64,000 nt of DNA from Streptomyces sp. PsTaAH-137 (GTDB taxonomy: Bacteria; Actinomycetota; Actinomycetes; Streptomycetales; Streptomycetaceae), in contig NZ_QLLY01000003.1 in assembly GCF_003259365.1 (NCBI RefSeq), positions 372,001 through 436,000 of the forward strand. Reading direction: 5' to 3'. The notes under the pieces were generated by a model that had not been told where the DNA came from, did no database searches, and worked only from the letters and a program-made list of their open reading frames with translations. A program made the position numbers and the translations under genes. Shown here piece after piece: positions 8,955-16,928 of the stretch. Every line of letters starts with the position of its first letter. Position 1 is the stretch's first letter.

Positions 8955-10082
8955 CTACTCCTTCGGGGCGGTGGCGCGAGAACCGGCCGACGGCTTCTGG
9001 CCGGGAAAGACCTCGTCGATCTCGTCCTCGGTCCAGCCCTGGCGCGAGACGCGTTGCAGTTCGTCGGTGACCGGCTTGCGGACGGCCTGGAAACGGGCGA
9101 GCGCGGCGGGGAGGGAGTCGGCGTCGCGCAGCGCGTCGGCGAGCGCTCCGGCGTCCTCGATGGCCGAGTTGGCGCCCTGGCCCTGGTGGTGGAGCATCGA
9201 GTGGGCGGCGTCCCCGATGAGGACGACGGAGTCGGAGTGCCAGGTGTCGACGGGGTCGATGTCGTACACGGCCCGGACGTTGACGGTGTCCATGTCGAGG
9301 TCGCGCGTGATGCTGACCAGACGTGCGTCGAAGCCCTCGACGGTGGCGAGCAGGTCGTCCTTGGTGACCTCGGGGGCCCAGGTGCCGTCCGGGCACAGGG
9401 CGGTGATGTCGAAGGAGACCTGGCCGCGGTGGCGCAGCGGCAGCAGATAGACCTTGGTGCCGCGGCCGATGTACATGCGCAGGTTGTCGTCGGTGACCAT
9501 GCCGTGCGCGTCGTCGACGGAGATCACCGCGCGGTAGGCGTGCTCGCCGGAGAACACCGGCTCCTTGTCGCTGAACAGCTCGCGGCGCACGACCGACTTG
9601 ATGCCGTCGGCGCCGACGACGAGGTCGGCCTCCGCGGTGGTGCCGTCCGCGAAGGTGAGGACGGAGCGCTCGCCCTTGTCCTCGATGCTCTCCAGGCGGT
9701 GGCCGAGGTGCACCATGCCCTCGGGGAGCACGCCGAGCAGGGCGTCGATGAAGTCGCCGCGGTGGATCAGATGGGTGTGGGTCTGGCCCCGGTCGGCGGG
9801 CCACGCCTCTTTCATGAGGGGGGCGGCGCCGTCCGTGAGGATCTCGAAGTACTCGCTGGGCGAGCTGACACCGGCGATGGCGTCGAAGGTTCCCCACGCG
9901 CGGAACCGGTTCATGGTGGAGGGGCGCAGACCGATGCCGGCGCCCACCTCGCGGATGCGGCTCGCCTGTTCGTAGACGTCGACGTGTGCGCCGAGCAGGC
10001 TGAGGGCCTTGGCCGCGGCGGCGCCGCCGTACCCCGCCCCGACGACGGCGATCTTGAGTTTCTTCAGGTCCGATGACTGCAT
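8955..10082 (-). CDS. FAD-dependent aromatic-type monooxygenase
   Basis: A 375-residue flavoprotein monooxygenase of the p-hydroxybenzoate hydroxylase/salicylate hydroxylase family. It has the Rossmann fingerprint VVGAGYGGAAAAKAL at about residue 13, a VVGADGIKSVVRR segment (DG motif) and VLIGDAAHSMLHHQGQGANSAIEDA (GD motif binding the ribityl chain). NAD(P)H and O2 would be co-substrates. The start at 10082 (MQSSDLKKLK) precedes the Rossmann strand directly; a longer in-frame extension is low-complexity. It belongs to the minus-strand hydrolase cluster. The hydroxylated substrate is not identifiable. Confidence 0.88.
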   Translation of the reverse strand: MQSSDLKKLKIAVVGAGYGGAAAAKALSLLGAHVDVYEQASRIREVGAGIGLRPSTMNRFRAWGTFDAIAGVSSPSEYFEILTDGAAPLMKEAWPADRGQTHTHLIHRGDFIDALLGVLPEGMVHLGHRLESIEDKGERSVLTFADGTTAEADLVVGADGIKSVVRRELFSDKEPVFSGEHAYRAVISVDDAHGMVTDDNLRMYIGRGTKVYLLPLRHRGQVSFDITALCPDGTWAPEVTKDDLLATVEGFDARLVSITRDLDMDTVNVRAVYDIDPVDTWHSDSVVLIGDAAHSMLHHQGQGANSAIEDAGALADALRDADSLPAALARFQAVRKPVTDELQRVSRQGWTEDEIDEVFPGQKPSAGSRATAPKE

Positions 10083-10123
10083 GGCGGTTCTCTCTGCTTC
10101 GGCGCGGACTGCTTCTGGCCGGG

Positions 10124-11089
10124 CTACTTCCGCACGGTCAGGAAGTCCGCGGGGTTGTCGACGAAGATCGTCTTGATGGCGGCCTCGTCGAGTCCGGCGG
10201 CGCGGAGGTCGGGGATGAGGTCGTCGAAGAGGTAGTTGACGGTGTGCCCCTTGACGCCGGGCCAGCCGAGCGGGCTGCAGTTGGCGTCGGCGGAGGCGAG
10301 GACCTGCCCGATGCGGCGGCCGCCGTCGATGAACCGCAGGAAGTGGTCGAGGCGCTCCTGGCGGGGGCGGGCCCAGAACGGCGGGTCCGGCAGCTCGGTC
10401 TCGTAGCCGAAGGTGTCGAAGCCGATCCGGCCGCCCTGCTCGGCGATCCACACGTCCCGCGTCTTGTCCGCGTTGACCCCGTCGTCGACGTGGCCGAACA
10501 GGACGCGGTCCAGGGGCAGTCCCTCCTCCTCGAAGATCGCGATGGCGTTCTCGGCGTCGATCGCGAGGTGGGTCAGGATCGGTACGCCCGTGGTGAGGGC
10601 GGCGCGGGCCGCGGCCCGGTAGATGCGCTTGTCGAGGTCGGTCATCCGGCCGCCGCGGCTGACGCCGACCTTGATGACACCGGCCGGGCCGCCGGTGGAG
10701 CCGATGCCGACGGTGATCTCGTGGACGAACTGCCGCATCAGGTAGTCGACATCGGCGTTCGCGAAGTGCGGCAGGGCGGTGTCGCCGCCGACGAATCCGG
10801 TGCAGGCGACGATGTGGACGCCGGTCTTCGCGGACAGCGACTTGTAGTAGTCGACGTCACGGCCGTTGCAGATGCCGGTGGCGTCCACGAAGGTGCCGCC
10901 GCCGTTCTCGTGGAACGTGCGCAGCTTCGGCACGGTCTCCTCGTAGCGCCGCTCGGGCGTCTTCCACCACTGCGTGTCCAGCTCGGAGCCGGGCATGCCG
11001 TAGCCGATGTGCTCGTGGACGGCCACGAGCCCCAGCTCCTCGGCCGGGACGGGTCCCAGGACGGTGTTCACTCGCGACACGGAACTCAC
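10124..11089 (-). CDS. Phosphotriesterase-family metal hydrolase
   Basis: A 321-residue TIM-barrel hydrolase of the phosphotriesterase/lactonase family (aryldialkylphosphatase-like). Metal ligands can be followed: VHEH at residues 24-27, the bridging Lys in GVIKVGVS, His in ILTHLAI, His in LFGHVDDG and the Asp in ASADANCS. The site therefore looks functional, and many such proteins are lactonases. It lies 41 bases upstream of the FAD monooxygenase gene and 56 bases downstream of a second, degenerate paralogue. Substrate unknown. Confidence 0.88.
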   Translation of the reverse strand: MSSVSRVNTVLGPVPAEELGLVAVHEHIGYGMPGSELDTQWWKTPERRYEETVPKLRTFHENGGGTFVDATGICNGRDVDYYKSLSAKTGVHIVACTGFVGGDTALPHFANADVDYLMRQFVHEITVGIGSTGGPAGVIKVGVSRGGRMTDLDKRIYRAAARAALTTGVPILTHLAIDAENAIAIFEEEGLPLDRVLFGHVDDGVNADKTRDVWIAEQGGRIGFDTFGYETELPDPPFWARPRQERLDHFLRFIDGGRRIGQVLASADANCSPLGWPGVKGHTVNYLFDDLIPDLRAAGLDEAAIKTIFVDNPADFLTVRK

Positions 11090-11145
11090 CTTTGAGTAAG
11101 CGGGATTGACGATCGGTCAGTACTTGGGGGCGGCGGGGTCGCGGC

Positions 11146-12120
11146 TCAGCGGACCGCGAGCAGCGCGCACGGGTTCCGTACGAGGATCTGGCGCACGTCC
11201 GCCTCGCCCAGGCCCCGCGCCCGCAGCAGCGGGACGAACGAGGTCAGGACGTGGCTGTACGGCAGGTCGTTGCCGGGGTGCCCCTTGGCCACGCCGGTCG
11301 CGCCGACGGACAGCAGGACCCGGTCACCGAACCCGGCCCGCACCAGCTCGGCGACGAGACCGGCACGCTCGGCGTCGGTCGGATGGCCTTCGCCCTCGGT
11401 GCCCACGTGGTCGAGCGCGACATGGGCGCCGAGGCGGGCGACCTCCAGGGGCGCGCCGGCGGCGACGGCGTCCGCCCGGTCGAGCCCGGCGACGACGACG
11501 CGGTCGGCGGGCAGCTTCTCGTCCAGGACCGTGCCGAGGTCGTGGAGGGCGTCGGCGCCGAACCGCACGGAGACGGCGACGCCGGTGGCCGCGGCGGCCC
11601 GCGCGGCGCCGCGCAGCAGGCTCTCGTCGGTGGCGGTCGCTCCGGTGCGGGTCGCGGCGGTGGCCACGAGACCGGCGGCGCCGCGGCGCTCGACCCGGGG
11701 CACGACCATGCCCTCGGTGATCTCCCGGGCGAAGAGGTCGGCGAACCGCTCGGCGGGCCAGGGCGTCGGCGGGTTCGTCTGCGGGGTCAGGAAGTACCCG
11801 CCGAGCAGCTCCTCGGGGCCCTGTCCGGTCGAGGCGACGATGTGCACACCGGTCGTACGGGACAGGCTCTCGCAGAGCCGGACGTCCCGGCCGTGGAACA
11901 TGCCCGTGCTGTCGACGATCGTGCCGCCGCCGTGGGCGCGGAAGTCGTCCAGTTTCGCGGCGAGGGTCTCGAAGATCTCCGCGCGGTCGAAGGTGATGTC
12001 GAAGGCGTGCTCGGCGCCCGGCACCACCGACAGCAGCGCCTCGTGCACCGCGACGACGCCCAGATCCTCGGCCGGCACCGGGCCCAGGACGGTGTTCACA
12101 GTGTTGCCGTTGGCTCTCAT
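11146..12120 (-). CDS. Phosphotriesterase-family pseudoenzyme
   Basis: A 324-residue paralogue of the phosphotriesterase-like protein encoded next door; both start with NTVLGPVPAE and share barrel landmarks. In this copy the metal site is gone: VHEH is VHEA (A28), the carboxylated-Lys strand reads GLVATAATR, the ILTH strand reads VSVRFG, the FGH strand reads VVAGLD and the ASAD strand reads LSVGAT. It should not bind the usual metal pair, so it may be a structural partner of the active paralogue or bind ligand without catalysis. I chose the ATG at 12120 because of the promoter just upstream; an in-frame ATG at 12138 is possible. Confidence 0.8.
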   Translation of the reverse strand: MRANGNTVNTVLGPVPAEDLGVVAVHEALLSVVPGAEHAFDITFDRAEIFETLAAKLDDFRAHGGGTIVDSTGMFHGRDVRLCESLSRTTGVHIVASTGQGPEELLGGYFLTPQTNPPTPWPAERFADLFAREITEGMVVPRVERRGAAGLVATAATRTGATATDESLLRGAARAAAATGVAVSVRFGADALHDLGTVLDEKLPADRVVVAGLDRADAVAAGAPLEVARLGAHVALDHVGTEGEGHPTDAERAGLVAELVRAGFGDRVLLSVGATGVAKGHPGNDLPYSHVLTSFVPLLRARGLGEADVRQILVRNPCALLAVR

Positions 12121-12127
12121 GCCCGTC

Positions 12128-12157
12128 ACGCTAGCCATTCGCTTTACATCGAGTCAA
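12128..12157 (-). promoter_or_regulatory. Candidate promoter giving a leaderless mRNA
   Basis: Read on the minus strand, TTGACT (12152-12157) is followed after 18 bases by TAGCGT (12128-12133). Transcription would begin about 7 bases further, at or next to the ATG at 12120, so the phosphotriesterase-paralogue mRNA may be leaderless, which is common in Streptomyces. No good ribosome-binding site precedes either possible start. The upstream 60 bases are unusually A+T-rich for this chromosome and lie between the operon and the terminator of the TetR gene. Confidence 0.45.
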
Positions 12158-12220
12158 TGAAACGAACACAAAGAAAAAACATCGTTCTAGGGGTTGCGTG
12201 AAGTCCGGAAATGAGAGCAC

Positions 12221-12253
12221 GAAAAAGCCGGCCGCCCTTTCGGGGCGGCCGGC
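12221..12253 (-). terminator. Rho-independent terminator of the TetR gene
   Basis: An 11-bp perfect stem, GCCGGCCGCCC at 12227-12237 with its complement at 12243-12253 and a 5-base loop, is followed on the minus strand by TTTTTC. It lies about 20 bases beyond the stop of the tetR-family gene. Confidence 0.8.
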
Positions 12254-12272
12254 TCGGTCGTACGGGGGCCGG

Positions 12273-12881
12273 TCAGTTCAGGAGGTGCACCCAGTTCGCG
12301 GCCAGCTCGTCCAGCATCTGCTCGCGCGTGAGCTTCCAGTCGGTGCGGCCCCAGTGCTGGGCCACGTAGTCGAGCTGGGCCATCGCCAGGACACCCCGGA
12401 AACGGCGCTGGTGGGGCGCGAGGCGGCCGGCCTCCGTCAGTCCGTCCTCGATGTCGCTGATGGCCTCCTCCAGCCAGCGCTCCACGAGGTCGGTGAGCTC
12501 CGGGTCGACCGCTGCGGCGTCCCGTCCGACCCGGATGATCGGGCGGATCTCCGGCCAGCTGTCGGCGGTGCGCCGCAGCCAGGCCGTGATCGCCTCCCGG
12601 CCGCCGTCGGCCACGGTGGCCACGAGGTCGAGGGCGGTGGAGCCGTGCTCCGGTGAACCGACGCGCTGCAACGCCGCGTTGAGCTGCTCGTCGATCAGCG
12701 CCTTCATCAGCTCACTGCGGGAGGGGAAGTACGCGTAGAACGTGACCCGGGTGGTGCCCGCGGCGGTCGCGATGTCGTCGACCTTGGTGGCGGCGTACCC
12801 CTTCGTCTTGAACAGTTCGAGGCCCGACTCGAGGAGCAGGCGGCGCGTCATTTCTTTCTGCGCCTGTCGGAGGTTCGCCAT
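12273..12881 (-). CDS. TetR-family transcriptional regulator
   Basis: A 202-residue one-component regulator. Residues about 10-55 form the TetR helix-turn-helix: LLLESGLELFKTKGYAATKV, then DDIATAAGTTRVTFYAYFPS with the recognition helix. The rest is an all-helical ligand-binding domain of usual length. It is encoded just upstream of, and in the same direction as, the hydrolase cluster, separated from it by a terminator and an A+T-rich gap, so it is the likely local repressor. An imperfect dyad around 12138-12165 (TCGTTTCATTGA facing TCGCTTTACATCGA) could be its operator, but I am not confident in that site. Confidence 0.88.
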   Translation of the reverse strand: MANLRQAQKEMTRRLLLESGLELFKTKGYAATKVDDIATAAGTTRVTFYAYFPSRSELMKALIDEQLNAALQRVGSPEHGSTALDLVATVADGGREAITAWLRRTADSWPEIRPIIRVGRDAAAVDPELTDLVERWLEEAISDIEDGLTEAGRLAPHQRRFRGVLAMAQLDYVAQHWGRTDWKLTREQMLDELAANWVHLLN

Positions 12882-12928
12882 GCGGGGATCCTAACGCGGC
12901 CCCGCACGGCGGCTCACAGCTCATCCGG

Positions 12929-14203
12929 TCAGGTCGCCGGCACCCCACCGGCCACGGGTTCGGCCGACGCCGGCGGGATCGGCGTGAACATGGGCGGCTC
13001 CTCGTCCGGGGTCAGCGCGGTCGGGCCGTACAGCCAGTCCACGAAGGCGTAGTCGTACGTGTCCCGGGCGCGCAGCAGCACGTTGCGCTGCTCGCGGGCC
13101 GTGCCGTCGAGGTGCCACAGCTCGCCCCAGGCGCGGGACGTGGTCACGACGCGGCGGCAGTGCTCGGGGCGGACCGCCTCGTACGCGGCGAGCGCGGCGT
13201 CCCAGTCGGTGCCGCCGTCCGCCGTACGGTTCCGGGCGACGTGCTCGCCCAGCACCCAGCCGTCCTCGATCGCCATGATCGCGCCCTGGGCGATGTACTG
13301 GAGCGGCGGGTGCGCGGCGTCGCCGAGCAGCGCGATCCGGCCGTGCACCCAGGTCATGACCGGGTCGCGGTCGAACATCCGCCACCACTTGTCCCGCCAC
13401 ATGAACGGCAGGCCGTCCCGCACGAAGTCGCTGGTGCGGGCGAAGGCGGCGTCGAGTTCATCGGGCGTGCCCCAGTCCTCCTGGCCGGCCAGCGCCTTGG
13501 GCGACTCGAAGACGGCGACCTGGTTGAGGAGTTCGCCGCCGCGCAGCCCGTAGTGCACGAAGTGACAGGAGGGGCCGACGTGCACCACGACCTCGCCGAG
13601 GTCCGTGGCACGCACCCGCTCCGTGTCGGCGGGGACGGTGCCGCGGTAGGCGACGTACGCGGACGAGACCGGTTCGTCGTCGACGAGCAGCCTGCGCGCC
13701 GTGGAGTGCAGACCGTCGGCGGCGATCACGACACCGGCCTCGTGGGTCCCGCCGGAGGCGAGGGTGACGCGGGCACCACCGGTGGTCCCGCCGTTCTCGT
13801 ACGCGGTGACGTGGGCGTCCGTGATCAGCTCGACGCCCGCCCGCCCGCAGGCGCGCAGCAGCAGGGCGTGCAGGTCGCTGCGGTGGATGACCAGGTACGG
13901 GTAGCCGTAGCGGCGCTCCAGGTCGCGCAGGTCGAGCCGGGTCAGCTCGGCGCCGTCCAGGGCGTCGCGCATGACCATCGCGTCCGGGACCACGCCGAGG
14001 CTCCTGGCCTCGTCGAGGAGGCCGTAGTCGTCGAGGATGCGGGTGCAGTTGGGGGCGAGCTGGAGGCCCGCGCCGACCTCGCCGAAGGCGGGGGCGCGTT
14101 CCAGGAGGCGGACGGCGAGGCCCTGGCGGGACAGGGCGAGGGCGGCGCCGAGGCCGCCGATGCCGCCGCCGACGATCAGCACGTCGGGAACAGAGTCGGG
14201 CAT
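12929..14203 (-). CDS. 3-hydroxybenzoate 6-hydroxylase (FAD monooxygenase)
   Basis: A 424-residue flavoprotein hydroxylase with GGGIGGLGAALAL (about residues 11-23), a VVIAADGLHSTARR DG motif and ALLGDAAHPPLQYIAQGAIMAIEDG GD motif. It is the last gene in a minus-strand run with maleylpyruvate isomerase, a fumarylacetoacetate-hydrolase-family protein and gentisate dioxygenase, which fixes its role as the enzyme producing gentisate from 3-hydroxybenzoate with NAD(P)H and O2. A salicylate 5-hydroxylase role is less likely because those are usually multicomponent. It lies 10 bases after the isomerase gene. Confidence 0.85.
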   Translation of the reverse strand: MPDSVPDVLIVGGGIGGLGAALALSRQGLAVRLLERAPAFGEVGAGLQLAPNCTRILDDYGLLDEARSLGVVPDAMVMRDALDGAELTRLDLRDLERRYGYPYLVIHRSDLHALLLRACGRAGVELITDAHVTAYENGGTTGGARVTLASGGTHEAGVVIAADGLHSTARRLLVDDEPVSSAYVAYRGTVPADTERVRATDLGEVVVHVGPSCHFVHYGLRGGELLNQVAVFESPKALAGQEDWGTPDELDAAFARTSDFVRDGLPFMWRDKWWRMFDRDPVMTWVHGRIALLGDAAHPPLQYIAQGAIMAIEDGWVLGEHVARNRTADGGTDWDAALAAYEAVRPEHCRRVVTTSRAWGELWHLDGTAREQRNVLLRARDTYDYAFVDWLYGPTALTPDEEPPMFTPIPPASAEPVAGGVPAT

Positions 14204-14213
14204 GACGCTCCTC

Positions 14214-14846
14214 TCAGAGCCACGGGCCGAGCGCGGGGGCGCCGGCGAGCAAGTGCGGGCGGCCGGCGAGCCAGGCGGTGACCTCGGGCGGCGGCCCGTC
14301 GGGCAGCTCGGTCAGCCCGCGCTTGGCCGTGATCTCGTCGGTCAGCGCGGCCAGGAAACCGTCCGGGAGATCGGTGAACGCGGCGCAGGCTCCGAAGTCG
14401 ACGGCGTGCACGCACACTTCGCGGGCGCGCATCCACGGCAGCTCGGTGGCGGGGACGGTGCGGCCCTGCGCGGTGACGACCTCGTGCGCCCACTGCGCGT
14501 CGGTGAGCTCGGCCAGGCTCTCGGCGAGGCGCCGCGCGGAGCCGGTCAGCCAGGTGCGGAGTTCGTCGGCGGAGAGGGTAGCGCCCTTGGCGATGCCCTC
14601 GGCACGCTCCTCGGGCGAGGCGTACATGGGGGTGCGCTCGCCGGTGGCGGCCCAGTGCACCAGGTTGCCGAGGGCGTCGGCGTTGGCGGCGACATGCGCC
14701 GCCAGGTGTTTGCGGCTCCAGCCGGGCAGGGTGCTCGGCGCGCTGAAGGCGGCCTCGTCGAGATCCCGTACGGCGTCGAGGACCAGCGCGGTCCCGGCCT
14801 CGGCCCAGCCGCGGGCCTCGGCGAGGGTCCTGGTGGGGGCGGTCAC
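14214..14846 (-). CDS. Mycothiol-dependent maleylpyruvate isomerase
   Basis: A 210-residue DinB/MDMPI-fold enzyme that isomerises maleylpyruvate to fumarylpyruvate using mycothiol. The zinc ligands correspond by spacing to those I recall for the Corynebacterium glutamicum enzyme: His51 in LAAHVAAN, Glu143 and His147 in REVCVHAVDF. The GTG start overlaps the stop of the upstream hydrolase gene by 4 bases. The use of mycothiol rather than glutathione fits an actinobacterium. Confidence 0.9.
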   Translation of the reverse strand: MTAPTRTLAEARGWAEAGTALVLDAVRDLDEAAFSAPSTLPGWSRKHLAAHVAANADALGNLVHWAATGERTPMYASPEERAEGIAKGATLSADELRTWLTGSARRLAESLAELTDAQWAHEVVTAQGRTVPATELPWMRAREVCVHAVDFGACAAFTDLPDGFLAALTDEITAKRGLTELPDGPPPEVTAWLAGRPHLLAGAPALGPWL

Positions 14847-15667
14847 GCGACGACCTTGTTCGTGCAGGCGCCGAGGCCGGAGATCTCGGTGACGACGGTC
14901 TGGCCGGGCTGAAGGAAGATCTTGGGGTCGCGGGCGTTGCCCACTCCGGCCGGGGTGCCGGTCGCGATGATGTCGCCGGGGCGCAGGGTGATGACGGTGG
15001 AGATGTACTGGACCAGGAAGACCGGGTCGAAGAGCAGGGTGCCGGTGTCGTCGCTCTGCATGACCTCGCCGTCGACGGAGGTCGTGACCCGGAGCGCGGG
15101 GCGGACCCCGCCGACCTCGTCGGGGGTGACGACGTAGGGGCCGACCGGGGTGGTGGCCTCCCAGATCTTGCCCTGGGTCCACTCGATGGTGCGGAACTGC
15201 CAGTCGCGCGCCGAGATGTCGTTCATGACGGTGAACCCGGCGATGGCGTCGGCGGCCTGCCGCTCGTCGGCGCGGCGCACCTCCTTGCCGATGACGACGG
15301 CGAGTTCGACCTCCCAGTCGAGCGCGTCGGTCTCGGCCGGCTTGACGATGTCGTCGCCCGCGCCGAGCAGCGTCTCGGCGAACTTCGGGAAGAGCGTGGG
15401 GTGTTCGGGCAGATCCCGGCCCATCTCCTTGATGTGGTCGGTGTAGTTGTGGCCGACGCAGACGACCTTCGACGGGTTCGGGACGACCGGCGCGAAGTCG
15501 GCGCCCTCGACGGCGTACGCGGTGCCGGTGGCGGCCGCGGCCCGGCCCTGCCAGTCCGGTACGGCGAACAGGGCGCCGAGGTCGGGGTGGCCGAGGTCGA
15601 CGAGGACGTCCCCGTCGAGGCGGACCGCGCGGGTGCCGTCGGCGGTGCGGAGGGTGGCGAGCTTCAT
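14843..15667 (-). CDS. Fumarylpyruvate hydrolase (FAA hydrolase family)
   Basis: A 274-residue protein of the fumarylacetoacetate hydrolase family. The core WEVELAVVIGKEV carries a metal-ligand Glu, and NDISARDWQ, EATTPVGPYVV and TGTPAGVGNAR are family landmarks. In the gentisate pathway this activity splits fumarylpyruvate into fumarate and pyruvate. It lies 3 bases after gentisate dioxygenase and overlaps the isomerase gene, so the three are co-translated. Confidence 0.9.
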   Translation of the reverse strand: MKLATLRTADGTRAVRLDGDVLVDLGHPDLGALFAVPDWQGRAAAATGTAYAVEGADFAPVVPNPSKVVCVGHNYTDHIKEMGRDLPEHPTLFPKFAETLLGAGDDIVKPAETDALDWEVELAVVIGKEVRRADERQAADAIAGFTVMNDISARDWQFRTIEWTQGKIWEATTPVGPYVVTPDEVGGVRPALRVTTSVDGEVMQSDDTGTLLFDPVFLVQYISTVITLRPGDIIATGTPAGVGNARDPKIFLQPGQTVVTEISGLGACTNKVVA

Positions 15668-15670
15668 GGG

Positions 15671-16858
15671 TCAGGCGTCCTTCTGGGTGCGGGCGAGCGG
15701 CTGGGTGCGGGCGAGTTTGAGCGCCTCGAAGACGGGCGCGTCGGAGAAACGGAACAGGTCGAGGGCGCCCTCGTCGGAGTCGCTCGCACCGGCCTCGGAC
15801 CGCGCGGAGAACGGCTCCCAGGACGGCACCACGAACAGATCGCCCCGGGTCACCGTCCAGGTCCTCCCCCCGACGGTGACGGTGCCGGAGCCGTCGAAGA
15901 CCTGGTAGACCGACGAGCCGGTCTCGCGGACCGGCGCGGTCTCGGCGCCGCGCACGATCCGGTGGAACTCGGCGCGGATGGTGGGCAGGACGTCGGCGCC
16001 GTCGTGCGGGTTGGTGTAGCGCACCGCGGCGTGGCCGGGTTCGACGGTGCCGCCGAAGCCCTCCTTCTCCAGGTGGAGCTGGTCGCGCAGGGCGGCGTCG
16101 GTGAACTCCCACTTGTACGCGAGCAGCGGGCTGCCCGGCGCGGCCGTCGCGGCGGGGGCGGCCGACAGCGGGCGCAGGCCCGGGTGGCCCCACAGCCGCT
16201 CGGACCGGGAGCGCTCCGGGGTGATCCGCTCGGCGTCGCTGATCTCGTCGCGGCCGAACTCGAAGAACTGCGCCTCGGTGACGTACTGGAAGGGGATGTC
16301 GAGGCCGTCGATCCAGGCCATCGGCTCGGCGGTGGCGTTGTGGTGGGCGTGCCAGTTCCAGCCGGCCTGCGGCAGGAAGTCGCCGCGGTTCATCGGCACC
16401 GGGTCACCGCCGACGACGGTCCACACGCCCGAGCCCTCGACGACGAAGCGGAAGGCGTGCTGGGTGTGCCGGTGCTCGGGCGCGTCCTCGCCCGGCATCA
16501 GGTACTGGATGGCCGCCCACAGGGTCGGGGTGGCGAAGGGTCGGCCGCCGAGGGCGGGGTTGGCGAGCGCGATGGCCCGGCGCTCGCCGCCACGGCCGAC
16601 CGGCACCAGGTCGCCGGCCTGCGCGGCCAGCGGGCGCAACCGGTCCCAGCGCCAGAGATGCGGCACGGCGCGCGACCGCGGATGGGCCGGCATCAGGTCA
16701 CCGATCTCGGTCCACAGCGGGACGAGAAGTTCCTGTTCGAAGCCCCGGTAGAGGGTCTCCAGGGCGGGGCTGACATCGGGCTGCCCGTCCGCGGCGACGG
16801 CCTTGAGCCGGACCGGCGAGCCCTGGGCGGGGTCGTTGTCCTTGAGGGTCTCAGTCAC
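15671..16858 (-). CDS. Gentisate 1,2-dioxygenase
   Basis: A 395-residue bicupin ring-cleaving dioxygenase. The first cupin contains the iron-binding HRHTQHAFRFVVEG (His129, His131), followed by GDFLPQAGWNWHAHHN; a second cupin lies in the C-terminal half (VFDGSGTVTVGGRTWTV). It opens gentisate to maleylpyruvate using Fe(II) and O2. It is the first gene of the minus-strand gentisate operon and is divergent from the IclR gene across 70 bases that hold a perfect inverted repeat. Confidence 0.92.
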   Translation of the reverse strand: MTETLKDNDPAQGSPVRLKAVAADGQPDVSPALETLYRGFEQELLVPLWTEIGDLMPAHPRSRAVPHLWRWDRLRPLAAQAGDLVPVGRGGERRAIALANPALGGRPFATPTLWAAIQYLMPGEDAPEHRHTQHAFRFVVEGSGVWTVVGGDPVPMNRGDFLPQAGWNWHAHHNATAEPMAWIDGLDIPFQYVTEAQFFEFGRDEISDAERITPERSRSERLWGHPGLRPLSAAPAATAAPGSPLLAYKWEFTDAALRDQLHLEKEGFGGTVEPGHAAVRYTNPHDGADVLPTIRAEFHRIVRGAETAPVRETGSSVYQVFDGSGTVTVGGRTWTVTRGDLFVVPSWEPFSARSEAGASDSDEGALDLFRFSDAPVFEALKLARTQPLARTQKDA

Positions 16859-16896
16859 CCGACGAGCGTGCGCCGCGGCCGATGGGAGACCATGGA

Positions 16897-16915
16897 GATT
16901 CTGGAGAGCAGAATC
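16897..16915. promoter_or_regulatory. Candidate IclR-type operator
   Basis: GATTCTG at 16897-16903 and CAGAATC at 16909-16915 form a perfect 7-bp inverted repeat with a 5-base spacer. It sits in the 70-base divergent region between the gentisate dioxygenase and IclR genes, 13 bases before the regulator start, a position suited to control both directions. Confidence 0.6.
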
Positions 16916-16928
16916 CGAGGTTCAGCGT

